Shown here piece by piece: positions 32,907 through 45,159 of a DNA stretch of 64,000 nt. A model generated the notes under the pieces. The model worked only from the letters and a program-made list of their open reading frames with translations. It made no database searches and was not told the DNA's origin. The stretch comes from Sisyra terminalis (taxonomy: Eukaryota > Arthropoda > Insecta > Neuroptera > Sisyridae). The position numbers were made by a program, and so were the translations under genes. Position 1 is the first letter of the stretch, and each line of letters begins with the position of its first letter. The stretch is from contig OY292275.1 in NCBI GenBank assembly GCA_958496175.1, positions 62,263,701 through 62,327,700 on the forward strand, given 5' to 3'.

Positions 32907-35900
32907 AAAAATCGTAGTATATCCTCCCCCAATGCTGCCAAAAAGATATTAGATCCTATTATTTCTACAATTTCTATCGAAACTTTTCTTTTTCATAAAT
33001 CAAAAATTCCCCCTCTTATATTTTATATAGATTTTTTTTTTATCTTTTTATGTGATTCATGCAATTAACTTAGGTAAAATATTAATTAGGATTTTAGAGG
33101 AAAAAAAATACTTTAATTACCATTTTATATTAAAACCATTGGTTTTTTTTTTTTGCTCAGATCTTGACACATTTTTATCTTTGCATAAAAAATTATGAAA
33201 TATTTGTACTAATGAAACCTTTAAAATAATAATTATTGATCTAAATTTTGTTTTTCTGGCCAATACCTGCGACTTCGCCGGCGTATTATAATAATACGTC
33301 AATACAAATGTTGATTGATTTTCCTAAATAGCTAAATGTTTTTCATTTTTTTTGATAATGTAAGTAACAGAAATTTATGAATTTCTGTGTTAAATAATTG
33401 AGAGATAGGAATAAAATCAATCCCTTGTTTTTCATCCCTTTAGTGTTGGAATTTTGACTACAATATCAAACCTTGATTGGTTTTAATTTTTAATTGATTG
33501 GCCCAAATCATGATTTTGGTTTGATCGATTTATCTGATAAGCGTTCGTCATTTTTGATCGATAACTTAAACTTTTTTTTTTCTAAAATTTTAATTGCTAT
33601 TATCAAAAGTGTTTATATTTAAACTAATGACAAAAATTGATCTACAAATAATAAAATTTTGGCAATTATACAGGTGAAGTGGCCAACCAAGGTTCTTCGC
33701 TTGTGGAGTGTGCAATTTTAAAGCTTTTTTTCATCAGTAAAAACTGTTATTTTCAAAAAAGTGGTGGTTACGTTGGACTATGAATATTTCACGGGTAGTT
33801 ACTAGTTGTAATATAGTTTATTCGATTACTGAGTCTCCATAAGATTACGTGTAAAATTATACTATTTTTAAACTGTAATATCTGGTTAACGATTTAGTGA
33901 ATCGCTTTAAATTTTTCACAGGTGCTTTAGCATTAAATAAGGAACATACTGCTAAATTTTTAGATCTATGGTACCATTTTGACATACCTCCATAGTATAA
34001 TATAAAATATGCCTTCTTAAATTGAATTAAAAAGTAGTACTTATCTAATTCCTCAAAAACTTATTTGTACACCTACTATAGTAGAAATAATGCCTTTTTT
34101 TTGAAAATTATTTTAGTTTTGTTTAAAAAAAGAAGATATTTTTCAAATTATATACCTTACAGATGTAATTATGTTTTTCTGGTATTCCCAATTATTGCAC
34201 TTTTCTAGTTTTATGTGCACCGAAAAATTGGTGCAAAGTCAAAGTATTTTATGAATGGAAAAAAATTAGAATTTGGCATTCACTTGAATTTATTATGAAA
34301 GGGTATTATATTAAGTTAATTAATGATTTGCTTCATCTGCTTTTTTTTTTTTGGTTGTAAACCAAGTCCGAGGTTATCAAAATCATTATATTTAATTAAA
34401 GTGTAATCTGCGATTAAATACCTACTTTACCTTTGTTTGTTTGGCTCAATTATAATAATATGTTGATTCATCTTTTAAAATATTTGCTTGATATTTTCCA
34501 ATTAAAAATTGATATCAAAGGGAATGGTTTATTTGTGAATTTACTTTAGATTTGTAGAGAAAAAATTTAAAGTTGAGCTTTTTTTTTAAGTCAAATATTT
34601 ATCAAAAGCTTACGTTAATGTCGACGTTTAAGTTCACGTGAATAATATATGTCCAATTAATCCGACCCGAAAATAAAGTTGACGTTAAGTCCTCGTCTAA
34701 ATGGGGTTTTCTCAAAAAAAAAACTTTTAGAGGTCTTAAAGAGAATTAGTGGGGGAAAAAAATGAGGCAAACTTTATAAGTCCACCTTTCTCCATTCATC
34801 AATTAAGCACTTAAGAAAACATTTTTTTTTTCCGCTTCCATCTGACAGCTTTATAAGATCAATATCTGAGATGAGTAATTAAATATTTTTCTCATGGCAC
34901 AATTGGCCGATAACGATTATTATTAATCATTTTCATTCCTCCCACACAAACGAAACGATTTGCCGATTTCTTTCCGGCTTGAACTTGAATAAGAAAAATT
35001 GCATAAATTGTATGCATTAAGTGCATGTTGTGGTTTTTTTTTTCGTTGAAAAATTCATTGACCATAGCGGTCGTACAAGTGTTTATACGTCCTACATCAT
35101 ATAGGAAATCAATAACGTTTTTTTTTCTCATTTGAATTATCGATCCATAAGTTGATGTTAGTTCTTTGTTTGGAATAAATAAGATTTTTGACGAAGAAAA
35201 TTTACAAGCATTGTTATTGTAATTCTGTGAGTCATAATATTAGAGGAATATGATCATTATAAAGCTATTATATCGTTGAGCAACCATACAATTATCTGGC
35301 AAAGAGGCATTTTTGATTCAAGAATCGTATACCTATCAACAAATGCCAATTGCGTTGTAATAAAATTTAATTAAACCTCAAAAATTCTGAATGAAATATC
35401 AACGCGTATTAGTAGAAAGTGGATTTTTTTTCGCTGGAAAATCAATGAAAATTAAAAGATTTTCGCAAATTTTTACGAAAAAAAAAAATACGATTGTTGA
35501 AATTGGTGAAAGTAATTTTGGTTACTTCATAGAATTGGTGTTTTTTTCTTTATCGAAAAATGCAAGAATGAGGTAATTACGTTTTCTACTTTCAATTTTC
35601 TTTGTAATTGGAAATTGAAGTTTTTTTTTTCGTCTTTGTCAATCTTTTTAGCAGTGATTCAAGAAGCTCAAGGGCTTTAAATTTATCTTTAGATTCGCTT
35701 GAGTTGTATTTGGTAGTGAAATTGATTATCAATTTGTTCTTTTGAACGATAATGTAGAGGTTTTTTTTGGTTGAAAATAATTTAAATTCAGTCTTTAGTC
35801 ATTTTTTTGAGTATTGAGAAATATGAATGAAAGATTATAGAAGTTATAGAAAAATTGGAATGAAATTTTTGATATCAGATGTTAAAAAACCGTTGAGGTT

Positions 35901-36322
35901 TCAAACTAGTTTAAGAATGCCAAAAAATCCTTTTTCTTTCCGTTACGGTTCATCAGGACGAGGTTTAGAGAACTTGTATCTTTTTTTGTTCTCTGGTCCT
36001 TATTCCACCAATTTTTAGCCAAAAGCAAGCCAAAGATATTGTTTTACTAGTTTAGTACTGAAATCGGAGATCCTCAGCTTCTTTAGTCGTTAGTAATGCA
36101 TTTTAATAGAATGTGAAAATAAATTGCATCCTCAGAATCTGCATATTGAAGAATCTTAATAAATTTAGTAGTTCTATCTAGAAAAGATTTTTTTAAATTT
36201 TGCTGTTTTTGTCGTTTGGTGTTTATTCCTCAAGGAAAAATGTTAAATATAAAACCACTTGGTTCTTTTACAACCGATTGTAACTCCAAAAACTAGTTCT
36301 GAATCACTCTGATAGGAAAAAC
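32907..36322. other. Intronic sequence; weak Helitron-end fragment at 33263-33300
   Basis: Only CTGCGACTTCGCCGGCGTA near 33267 recalls the 3' hairpin region of the Helitron at 9200, without a CTAG end. At 35938-35960 the minus strand reads CTGATGAACCGTAACGG then AAAG, which is reminiscent of the hammerhead-like cores but does not fit them exactly. Confidence 0.35.
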
Positions 36323-36334
36323 ATTTGCATTTTC

Positions 36335-36747
36335 TGTGTATACAATATATAAAATATATTGCAGTCCAATTTATGTAGTATAATTTAATATAATAATATA
36401 TAAAAATCATACCACCAACATTAGTTTGAACAGAAGTTCAAACAAAAATATTCGTGACGTATTGCCCAGATACGTATTTCGATTGCCAAGCAATCTTTCG
36501 CAGTGAATCATCACAAAGCAGTTACGGAGTGATCCAAATTACTTGATGACCACTGAGGAAGATTGCTTGGCAATCGAAATACGTATCTGGGTAATACGTC
36601 ACAAATATTTTTGTTCAAATTCATATTTATGGTATGATTTTTATATATTATTATATTAAATTATACTACATAAATTGGACTGCAATATATTTTATATATT
36701 GTATACACAGTATAACTGTTCAAAGTCAGCGAAAAAATCTTATTTTG
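36335..36747 (+). mobile_element. Family A palindromic retroposon, longest copy
   Basis: The flanks are ATTTGCATTTTC (36323-36334) and ATTTGTATTTTC (36748-36759), 11 of 12 identical. The order is: left arm from GTGTATACAATATATA, minus-strand core block, GTGATCCAAATTACTTGATG, plus-strand core block, right arm, then the tail CAAAGTCAGCG to TTATTTTG. It is about 413 bp and retains both core blocks, so it is the best template for the family. Confidence 0.88.
36553..36579 (+). other. Hammerhead-like core, family A
   Basis: CTGAGGA, one extra A, GATTGC, loop TTG, GCAATC, GAAA: stem II is six perfect pairs. Downstream, ACGTAT (36581-36586) pairs with ATACGT (36594-36599), and the latter runs into GTC (36598-36600), the favoured hammerhead cleavage triplet. 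The fit needs two unpaired bases before stem III, and no stem I was found. Confidence 0.5.
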
Positions 36748-36759
36748 ATTTGTATTTTC

Positions 36760-37091
36760 ATTCTCCCATATGAGCTACAGTATAGTGCGGTACCCAGCCC
36801 AATTTTACTTGGTTTTTGGGGTTCAAATCACTAAGGAGATGCTAGTATTCCCATAGTAATTTGGAGTTATCCTGTGGCCTTATCAACGCCATATAATGGG
36901 TATAAATGGATTAAGGAATCCCCTAATAATCTGGCTAATGGAAATAAAATTATATTGGGGTACAAAGGTTTCCAAAGGTAATGAAAAAGGCAGACGTCTT
37001 TGTTCATCAGAGATCCAGAACTCCATTCAAAGGCCTACAACTGGTATTTGGTATCACTTGATTGGCAGAAGAAAATTACTTGAAAAAAATT
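36760..37091. other. Intronic sequence, unknown
   Basis: Somewhat less A+T-rich than average, with a 66-codon frame on the + strand that matches nothing I recognise. It may be the left part of the repeat that follows. Confidence 0.3.
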
Positions 37092-37690
37092 CTTGAATCT
37101 TACAAGAAAATAAAAGGGATTAGACCAAGTTCTCGAATCACTGCGGATTTAGGAAACATCTGCATACACTTGGAGTACATAAGAGTGATATTAAATGCTG
37201 ATTTTGTCAGAAGATGAAATTGCTTCCCAGGTTCTGTGAGAGTTAATGGAAACATGAGGAATTAAGGATCCCAAAGATCATATCAGATGTCAAAAATATC
37301 CAAGACAAGCATCTCTAGCCTCCCTATTGGTTATACGAGGTCTATTTTATCTAAAAGTATTGATCTATTTTTGAAAATTCAGTAAAATGATAATGTAGAA
37401 ACCATTCCTGAATCTTACTATTGAAATCCTTGAGTCTTATAAGAAAATAAAAGGGATTAGGCCAAGTTCTTGAATCACTGCGGATTTAGGAAACATCTGC
37501 ATGCAATTGGAGGACATAAGAGTGATCCAAAATGCTGATTTTGTCAGAAAATAAATTTGCTTCCCAGGTTCTGTAGGAGTTAATGGAAACATAAGGAATT
37601 AGGGATCCCAAAGATCATATTAAATGTCCAGAACATCCAAGGCAAGCATCTCTAGTCTATATCAAAAAGTATTGATCTATTTTTGAATAT
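37092..37690. repeat. Tandem duplication, two units of about 338 bp
   Basis: Units begin near 37092 and 37430. They share AAGAAAATAAAAGGGATTAG, CACTGCGGATTTAGGAAACA, TGCTGATTTTGTCAGAA and TTGCTTCCCAGGTTCTGT. The second unit lacks the last 70 bp. Confidence 0.88.
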
Positions 37691-37691
37691 C

Positions 37692-38262
37692 TATTTTGTC
37701 CCCTTTAAAGTAATTCCCCTGGGATATAATACATTGATGTCAGCGTTTTTTCCATCCTAGAAGCAGCAAAAAAAATAATTTTCTGTGATCTTGTTCATCT
37801 TCAGCTCCTTGTAACCGTCTTTCAATTTGTGGGGTAATGTTGTTCTTTCGTGGATCTCTTCAGTTTTGGGATTTGGATAAAGTGACTAAGGGATAGGTTT
37901 GGGGAATAAATGGCCAATTATTTGCGCATTATCATGGTGCAAAAACTAGTTTTTGATCTTCCACAAATTCGGGTGTTTCTGGTGGATTGTTTTGCGCAAA
38001 TTGCGCAAAACTTGGTAATATTTCTTATCCTGTGGAAAAAATTCATGGTAAAACTTCTTACCCCTGCGATCAAAGAAAACTGTGAACAAAATCGTTACGT
38101 TCGATCGAATTTGGCGCGTTTTTTTTTTTTTTTGATCTTGGCTTATGCTGCTTAATTTCCATTGGGATTTTTGGGGTCCACATCATAACCATAATTCTAT
38201 GATTCGTTACCAGTTATGAACCTTTGGAGTACATTTGGGTTTTCCTAGTGTGCCTTACAGAT
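37692..38262 (-). pseudogene. Mariner-type transposase, degenerate
   Basis: In the minus-strand frames, in order, one reads NPNVLQRFITGNES, NYGYDVDPKNPNGN, TILFTVFFDRRGKKFYHEFF, LRNLRKTIHQKHPNLWK, HHDNA and, at the end, GWKKR, HQCIISQGNYFKGDK. These follow the mariner transposase order from the TGDES block to the C-terminus. The first catalytic Asp has become Asn (codon 38206-38208), several stop codons and frame changes occur, and a poly-A tract interrupts the gene near 38120. The YSPDLAP block with the third Asp is lost. It is a different mariner subfamily from the remnant at 12404. Confidence 0.85.
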
Positions 38263-39472
38263 AATCCACCTCTGAAATCGAAATAGTCGAAAAAGTGCTT
38301 AGACTTTAAAAATTTTTGGCAATTCCATCGTAGCTTCTATTGGGATTATATGACTATAGTTTCAGACCCTCTGCTTTAGAGAAATTCACCAACTTTTAAA
38401 TGTACCAATTATGAATTGTTTAGGCTGTCGAATTTTTGAAGTTTTACAACAGAAAAATGGAAAATTTTATTGAGAAAAATTTCAAAAATTCACCAGTCGA
38501 AAATTGTTTGAAAGTCGTAGATAAATTAGGTTTATCGAGAAGTATTTTGATGGGAGTAGAAATAAGTTTTGATGGAAAAACTTCCCCTCATTCTTGCAAA
38601 ATAAAATTGAATTATTTTTCGAACCAATTTATGGAAACGATAAATATTCAAAACGTTTTTCCATCGAGACAGCAATTTGAAAAGTGAAAAGTAAAATGTT
38701 GAAGGCTTGGTTTTCCTCGAACACACCTTATTTAAAGTTAAACAGGAACATTTTCCACATGTGATAAACAGCCAATGACTGATGTGTCTCGTAAATAATA
38801 GAATGAAAATCAACAGACAACTATCTATCCCACCTATCCTCGCAATTATCTATGTACATTGCGTGTTGCCACCACATTTATAGACAAACAAGCCTAACCT
38901 TTAACGTCTGGAGTAAAAAAACAGGAAGAAAACGAAACACGTTGTCGGTTCAAAAGCCTCGACATAAAAAAAAATCATCATCCCCCGCTTTTTTTCCCAT
39001 TTTTATTGCGCCAGAGATTCGCTTTCATTTCGCTCATAGCACAAGGGAAAAAGTTCAATAAAAGAAAATTGTAATAAATAAGTTGAGTAGACGAGAATTT
39101 TCTTGTTTTTTATTTTTATTGAAACTCGGCTCCTTTAAAGAAGAATTTCCCCGAGTTTCCGGCTAAACAAACAACTATTTTCTTTGACTTTGTAAATAGT
39201 ATCTCTGTACGGTTTTCATAGAAATGATTAATTTTCGCGTATCTAATGCTATATGAAACATTTATCAGTCGTTTGAGATATTTGAACAAGTAATTTTAGA
39301 TTGGAAACAATATGGTGAGGGAAAATATTAATTAGTAGTCATTCGAAGCTTGAAGAGAGATTGTAGAATGGAAATGTTTAAGTTCTCGTCATCACGTTTG
39401 CAGTTGAAATTCAATTAGTTTGCGATGGAGAATTTGTTCTGAAGCAAACGTAATTGCTAGAGAGAACTTGAA
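38263..39472. other. Intronic sequence with no recognised feature
   Basis: No repeat partner. Short frames near 38436-38813 are unrecognised. The 5' end of the mariner copy could not be found. Confidence 0.4.
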
Positions 39473-39593
39473 ACAAAATTATAATATCTATATATTCCTT
39501 TAAGTACCTTTCATAAATATTTTAGCGAAAAAAAATAGGATTTTTGCTTTAAATTTTCCAAGTCTAAAATTGCAGAATTTTTATTGTGCTTAT

Positions 39594-39872
39594 TTAGATT
39601 TTAGGTAATCTTTTGGCCGAGCAAAATATCTCCTTAATAAAATATTTTGAACTTTTGAATCCTATGATTTCTCGACTTTCCTTCTTTTTACAATCCCTAT
39701 AGTGATTTATGAAAAATTCCATTCTGTTGGTACGGCTAAAGCCACTTTTATTACTATCATTTTGTCCATTTATTATCCCTTTTAACTTATTTTGTACTTT
39801 GATTAATGTTTTGTAATGAACTACTATCATAATACCCTTCCCCATGCTGTAATTTCGTAGTTCACTTGCCAA
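39594..39872 (-). CDS. Unrecognised ORF, copy in unit 1
   Basis: A 92-codon frame, basic in composition, with NYSMGKGIMIVVHYKTLIKV near its start and NHYRDCKKKESREIIGFKSS near its end. I do not recognise it. It is about 80 per cent identical in protein to the ORF at 40058-40315, and between them one length change removes two codons without breaking the frame. No promoter or splice signal is evident. It may be a scrap of a transposon gene or a chance open frame preserved by recent duplication. Confidence 0.25.
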   Translation of the reverse strand: MASELRNYSMGKGIMIVVHYKTLIKVQNKLKGIINGQNDSNKSGFSRTNRMEFFINHYRDCKKKESREIIGFKSSKYFIKEIFCSAKRLPKI

Positions 39873-40057
39873 AAGTACATTACAAAATTATTATATCTAT
39901 GTATTGCTTTAAGTACTCTCATAAATATTTTAACCCAAAAAATATGATTTTTTGCTTTAAATTTACCAAGTCTAAAATTACAGAATTTCTATTGTGCTCA
40001 TTTAGATTTTAGGCAATCTTTTGGCAGAACAGGCATTTCAGATCATTTGGTAGCAGA

Positions 40058-40315
40058 TTAAAATATCTGCTTGATAAAATATCTTGAACTTTTGAATCCT
40101 ATGATCTCTCGGTTTTCCTTCTTTTTACAATTCCTATAGTGATTTTTTAAAGATTCCATTCTGTTGGTACTTCTGATGCCAATAATTTTATTACCATCAT
40201 TTATTATCCCTTTTAACTTATTTTGTACTTTGATTAATGTTTTATAATGAGCTACTATCATAATACCCTTCCCCATGCTGTAATTCCATAGTTCACTTGC
40301 CAAAAGTGCATTCAA
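40058..40315 (-). CDS. Unrecognised ORF, copy in unit 2
   Basis: An 85-codon frame parallel to 39594-39872, sharing NYSMGKGIMIV, HYKTLIKVQNKLKGIIN, TNRME and REIIGFKSS. Compared with the other copy it has an in-frame 6-bp loss around its middle. Function unknown; see the partner entry. Confidence 0.25.
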   Translation of the reverse strand: MNALLASELWNYSMGKGIMIVAHYKTLIKVQNKLKGIINDGNKIIGIRSTNRMESLKNHYRNCKKKENREIIGFKSSRYFIKQIF

Positions 40316-43300
40316 TCTATAAAATTAAAAGTTGACTTTGTATTTTGAATAATTTTTAACTTTGATATTTGATTATAAATAGTTGGAGTTGTTTTGCTGG
40401 AATTAGGCTTTAAGGGGACACCAATAAGTGGGATTTTTGGGATTTAAAAAAAATACTGTTCAAATTGTTTTATGGACTAGAGTAGAAATTATTTTAAGAA
40501 TGCCCAAGGTATGCATCAGGCCCTCATTGAGCTCCAATAGGCCATGCCCAATTGGGAAATTCCTAGGGGAACCCAATGAGGCATTTCCAATAGAAAAATT
40601 CCATTTAGGGCCAAATGAGTGAAAAAATGAAATAAATCCTTTACAAACGTAATAAAAAAACGAAAAAAAAAACAATATTGACAATAATTTATTTTAAGTT
40701 TAACCCTTCCATCTCAGAGATTGTTCAATTGGGGTCCCTTGGGACTAACTAGGAAATTTATAGTCGAGATATTGCCCGTTTATGACTTGAAATTTGATAA
40801 TTTTTGGTTTATTAAATCTGGAGATTCATGGTATAGAAAAATATATAAAAAAGAAACTTCAATAAAAATTTTATTAAATTTTAGTATCTGATTTCATAGT
40901 TATAAATCGAGAAATAACATACGTACTGCTAATCTGCTATTGCAGGTTTATGCATTGTTCCTCTTCGGGTGGCTAAACTCAAAAATTTTTTGAGGTATGC
41001 ACTTGAAATTTTAATATAATATTTTTAAAGTTACCAAGCATAGATCTGTAGTTCTTATCCTGGAATCAATCGAATCTAAGAGATTCAATGAGTCAGTCTC
41101 ACAGGCTTGTTAATAGTTAAAAATGTATTTTGTATAAATATCCTGTTTTTAATTTGAAAAAAAAAAATTTTTCAATTAAGAAGAGTTGGATGAATGCGCT
41201 TGTCAAATCGGTGAAGGATCTCCGATAAAGTTAAGAACCACTGGCTTATACTATCGAAATATGTAAAAAAATAATAGTTTCATTATTTTACACTGATGGT
41301 GCCACTTAAAGTAATATCAAAGTGGAGCTTAATTTAATTAAATCATGCATAAAGCTTTTTTATTTTTAAACAAAATAAACACGAATGACCTTTTTTTAAA
41401 CAATTTTTTGTCATTAAAATCGTAGACTTATTAACCCAAATAAGTGTATGATTTAAATTCACGTCAAGGCACTGGACACAGGCCATAAAAATCCAATTTT
41501 CCTAATTATTTTCCCTGCCCACATTGACCGTTGAAAATGATTTGAAATTGCCGTGGATTTTACAGGTGCATTGTTGCACACACCCTCGCCCTGGTCACTT
41601 GTGTGATTCCATATCGTTAAGAATGGCGAGACAAAATTGCTTTAAATTGGCGATTTAAACGACAACACATAATTGTGGTATAAAGTACATGAGAAATAAA
41701 TCACATGGCTAATAAAAATGATGGGCGTGAATCCAAAAAAGTTGAGAAAAAAAAAAAAACTTTTGTAGGTGGACATTTTTGCAAGTGCATAGCGTGACTA
41801 TAGCTTTTTCCACGCTCATCTTTACCACCTACGTGTTAAATTCCATTTCAGTTCTAATTAAAAATTGGAAAAAAAAATTCTCGCATGTCAAATATATCAT
41901 GGAAGATTATTTATATAATGTAAATATAACCAACTTGAGGAATATGTTTGTTTTTTTTTTTATTTAAAAACGTCAATCGAACTTTAACAAGTAAATTGAA
42001 ATCAGTCATCCTGCAAGACGTTTGTTACACTTGAAAAGTCTAAGCGAGGACAAATTTTTTTTAGAAACTTCTTAACATGATTTACCTATTTGAAATTCGA
42101 TTCAGATTTAATTGGTGGGAAATATTTTTAGTGATTTAGTGTTGGAATGGTGGTATGATTCGACCTCTATATGATTAGAAAATGAAATTTTTATTAACTG
42201 TTTTTAAATGTGTTGAATGACTCATAGACCTATGAGTAATCGCGAAATTTACTAAAACTTTCATGTAGAATGAGAGAACATAAAAATTGTTATATAAAAT
42301 TTTCTTTGGTGGCACGTTTGAGAGAATAAAAGGGAGGAAAATACTTTAGATTTCAAAACGAAATGTTATTGGAAATATTGAACTCAATTGAATGAATAAT
42401 GTAAAGTTAATGACTTAGAAATAGACGAATAAACGAATATTTTAAAAAAAAAAAATTGAGATTTTCATGGAAATGTTTGTTTCATGTAGCAATTAAAATT
42501 AAATTAAATGACAGAGTTAAAGTATATCATTGACAGATTTATATGAAATTCATAAATTTTTATGGCAGTTTTATGTATGTATGTTCTTCAAAGCTTTGCA
42601 AATTTATGTGTGGTTTTTTGATATATTTTTAACAGGTCGTTAGTGACAGAGAAATATTGAAATATTCTCGATATATCCCTCACCATGCAGAATGACAAGA
42701 ATTTTTAATTTGCTTTTTTTTTTGATTGAAATAAAACGAGAAAAGTTATTAGCGATTAACAGTTAGAATGGAACGGTTCGCAATTTCAATTGAACTCTCC
42801 TCTTCCCGGAGTAATAGACAACTTTTTGTTCAAAGTCTGAGATAATTTTATTTTTAAATAGTTTTTTTTTTATTTGTAACATATTTTTCGATTTGCACAA
42901 CCGCGAACTTGTGATTGGATAGAGAAAAATGTTTGGTTAAATCAGCAATTTTTTTTTTTTATATTTATTTATTTGTAAGTAAATATTTCCGCGAAAAATC
43001 GAATAAATACAAATGGCCTCGTTAATTCAATAGTGTGCATGAATAGTTTATTAAATATTGGAGATAAAATTATTATTTATTTGCTTTTTCATTTCCATTG
43101 TTTCCATTGGTTAGTGCCTATGTGTGGAGTTTATTGTTCGGCAATCATTTTTCAGTGTTTGGTTTTGTCAAATTTTATGTTGAATTGCATTTACCAATGA
43201 TTTTTCAACTGAAATATTTGTTTTTGAGGGAATGAAATTGGAAATGATTTCATCAAGCATTTCTTTTAGTTGATAATTGACGACTTGTATAATGGAAAGC

Positions 43301-43391
43301 GATAAATTATGTTCCTTTGTTGATTTATGGGTTTATTTCCAAAATTATCGATATATCGTTTGAAAACATCGATTTTAAAGTCTAGGAAACC
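40316..43391. other. Intronic sequence; one block akin to the repeats at 23812 and 45230
   Basis: At 40510-40610 the text CCCAATTGGGAAATTCC with CCAATGAGGCATTTCC has the same style as the CCCAATTGGG-bearing repeats at 23950 and 45310, possibly a distant copy. The rest is featureless A+T-rich sequence. Confidence 0.35.
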
Positions 43392-43402
43392 TTGATTTTT
43401 AG

Positions 43403-43769
43403 TCAAAATAAGATTTTTTCGCTGACTTTGAACAATTATACTGTGTATACAATATATAGAATATATTGCGGTCCAATTTATGTAGTGTAATTTAATATAA
43501 TAATATATAAAAATCATACCATTTGAACGGAAGTTCAAACCAAAATATTTGTGACGTTTTGCCCAAAAATGTGAATCATCACAAAGCAGTTACGAAGTGA
43601 TCCAAACTACTTGATGACCACTGAAGAAGATTGCTTGGCAATCGAAATACGTATCTGGGCAATACGTCACAAATATTTTAGTTTGAACTTGTGTTCAAAT
43701 GGTATGATTTTTATATATTATTATATTAAATTATACTACATAAATTGAACCGTAATATATTCTATATAC
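43403..43769 (-). mobile_element. Family A palindromic retroposon, minus-strand copy
   Basis: The flanks are TTGATTTTTAG (43392-43402) and TTGATTTTAAG (43770-43780), 10 of 11 identical. The tail (TCAAAATAAGATTTTTTCGC in + orientation) is at the left, so the element lies on the minus strand, and its 5' arm stops at the right. The core block on the + strand is intact. Confidence 0.87.
43621..43647 (+). other. Hammerhead-like core, family A
   Basis: CTGAAGA, one extra A, GATTGC, TTG, GCAATC, GAAA, again with ACGTAT, ATACGT and GTC following. Compared with 36553 only the variable seventh base differs (A for G), the position allowed to vary in hammerheads. Confidence 0.5.
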
Positions 43770-44324
43770 TTGATTTTAAGATTTTTATCTTCGCGAAAAC
43801 AAAAATTTACTTAATCGTTTCCCTTTTATTCCATTCCTCTCAAAGTTTAAATCATTCCAGAATTCTAGTAAATTCTCGTTGGGTTTTCCGCCGATCGGAT
43901 TACGTAAATACATGTGAAGACAAATTATCGCTACCTTTTGGTTTCTCTAATCACATAAGGGTCACTATTTGTAACTCAGAATGCTTAAAAAATATTTTTT
44001 CATTACTTTATGTCAATTTTATCAAGATATTTTTTTTCATTAAATCGATACATCGAATAGGAAAACTCTTCAATAAAATATCGAATTAATCTGATGGTAC
44101 ATATTAAGCTAATAGACCAAATAAATATTTATTTTTTTGAACTAAAGATTATTAAAGAAAAGTCTTGTACGGTTTTTATATATTATCGGAAAATTTAGAA
44201 AAAAAAGATGACTGAATTGTCGAGGGTGCAATTTTATTTGTCTCAGATGAAAATATGTCGATGGTAAACTATAAATAAGTTTTTCTGTGCAATAACTTAA
44301 AGAATATATGTTTTTTGAAATAAT

Positions 44325-44545
44325 ACTTTGAATTCCCGATATTCTTTGGAAAATCGTTGTTGAACTTAAGAATTTAGGGAATTAGTGAATTTGGCAGGCT
44401 GTTGTTCAATAAGGGTAGGGAAGCATAAAGTTTGTTTCTTGGTTTTATAGTTTAAGAAGTAGCCAAAAAATTTTAGTTATTGTTGATTTTTCTGCAAATT
44501 ATCTTGTTTGACATGAAAAAAGATTTGTTAAGAATTTTTTTAAGA
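44325..44545. repeat. Dispersed/tandem repeat unit, first copy
   Basis: CGATATTCTTTGGAAAATCG, then GTTGAACTTAAGAATTT, GGCAGGCTGTTGTTCAAT and TTTTTCTGCAAATTATCTTG recur in the copies beginning at 45175. The other sequence between 44546 and 45160 separates this copy from them. Confidence 0.85.
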
Positions 44546-44848
44546 ATAACTTTTGAAGGAATAAATATATCAAAAACTTGTACGAGACCTTTTTTGTAGA
44601 TCGTTCAATTTTCTGCAAGAATATACCTTGGTCATTCCGAAATATTGTCACCAACGTGAGCTATAAAATTCCAAAGTGCAAAAGAATATTGTTGCCATGT
44701 TATTTAAATGGAAAATCGAAATTTGTGATGTGGCACCTCTTAATATTAAGAGCTTAAATTTCACAGGATTTTTTTTTTGTCATTTTCGACAAGTTTCGAT
44801 ATAATTAAGAAAAAAAATCATATTTTTTTTTGAATCAGTCTAGTACAG
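44546..44848. mobile_element. Half of a foldback element (right arm only)
   Basis: It matches the right arm of the 23274-25082 element from AATAACTTTTGAAGGAATAA to the end TTGAATCAGTCTA. The left arm is absent. It abuts the reverse transcriptase fragment. Confidence 0.8.
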
Positions 44849-44852
44849 GCTC

Positions 44853-45153
44853 CATAATAGACCCTTAAGGGATTCTAGCCTTAACCAAATTGCTACTGGA
44901 CATTACATTTCCGATTTGTACACAAAATTGGCGCTCTTTGAGGTAACTATCGATTATTAATATAATGTACCTTGAAAATCTCATCCTAATTAGCTTGTAT
45001 ATTAGCTCTAGATGCCATAGAGCATCAAAAGTTTTTTCTATGTCAAGGAGAGCCATTACTGTTAAAAGCGTCAATTATTTGGTCACATATTCTGTAAAGT
45101 TGCATTGTTGTGGAATGCCTGGGTCTGAATCCAAACTGTTCGGGTGTTAATAT
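44853..45153 (-). pseudogene. Jockey-type non-LTR reverse transcriptase fragment
   Basis: On the minus strand one frame reads ILTPEQFGFRPRHSTTMQL and LYRICDQIIDAFN (45153 to about 45060). After a frame change another reads ALLDIEKTFDALWH, LIYKLIRMRFSRYIILIIDS, YLKERQFCVQIGN and VKARIP (about 45074 to 44865). The FGFR..HST and LD.EK.FD blocks are typical of jockey-clade reverse transcriptases. A stop replaces the Gln before GS at about 44864. The catalytic YADD block is not present. About 100 codons of some 900 remain, so it is a broken scrap. Confidence 0.9.
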
Positions 45154-45159
45154 CTTTTC

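Larger units (their letters stand above)
39473..40315. repeat. Tandem duplication, two units of about 410-430 bp
   Basis: Units start near 39473 and 39883 and share TAAATATTTTA, CAAGTCTAAAATT, TTTAACTTATTTTGTACTTT and CATAATACCCTTCCCCATGC. Each contains the minus-strand ORF described in the next two entries. Confidence 0.9.

Noticed and set aside
33263..33300. Second Helitron 3' end
   Set aside because: Only about 18 bases resemble the 9200 end and no CTAG follows.
35938..35960. Minus-strand CTGATGAACCGTAACGG followed by AAAG as a further hammerhead-like core
   Set aside because: The G of GAAA would have to come out of the stem, so it does not fit the shared pattern; kept only as a remark.
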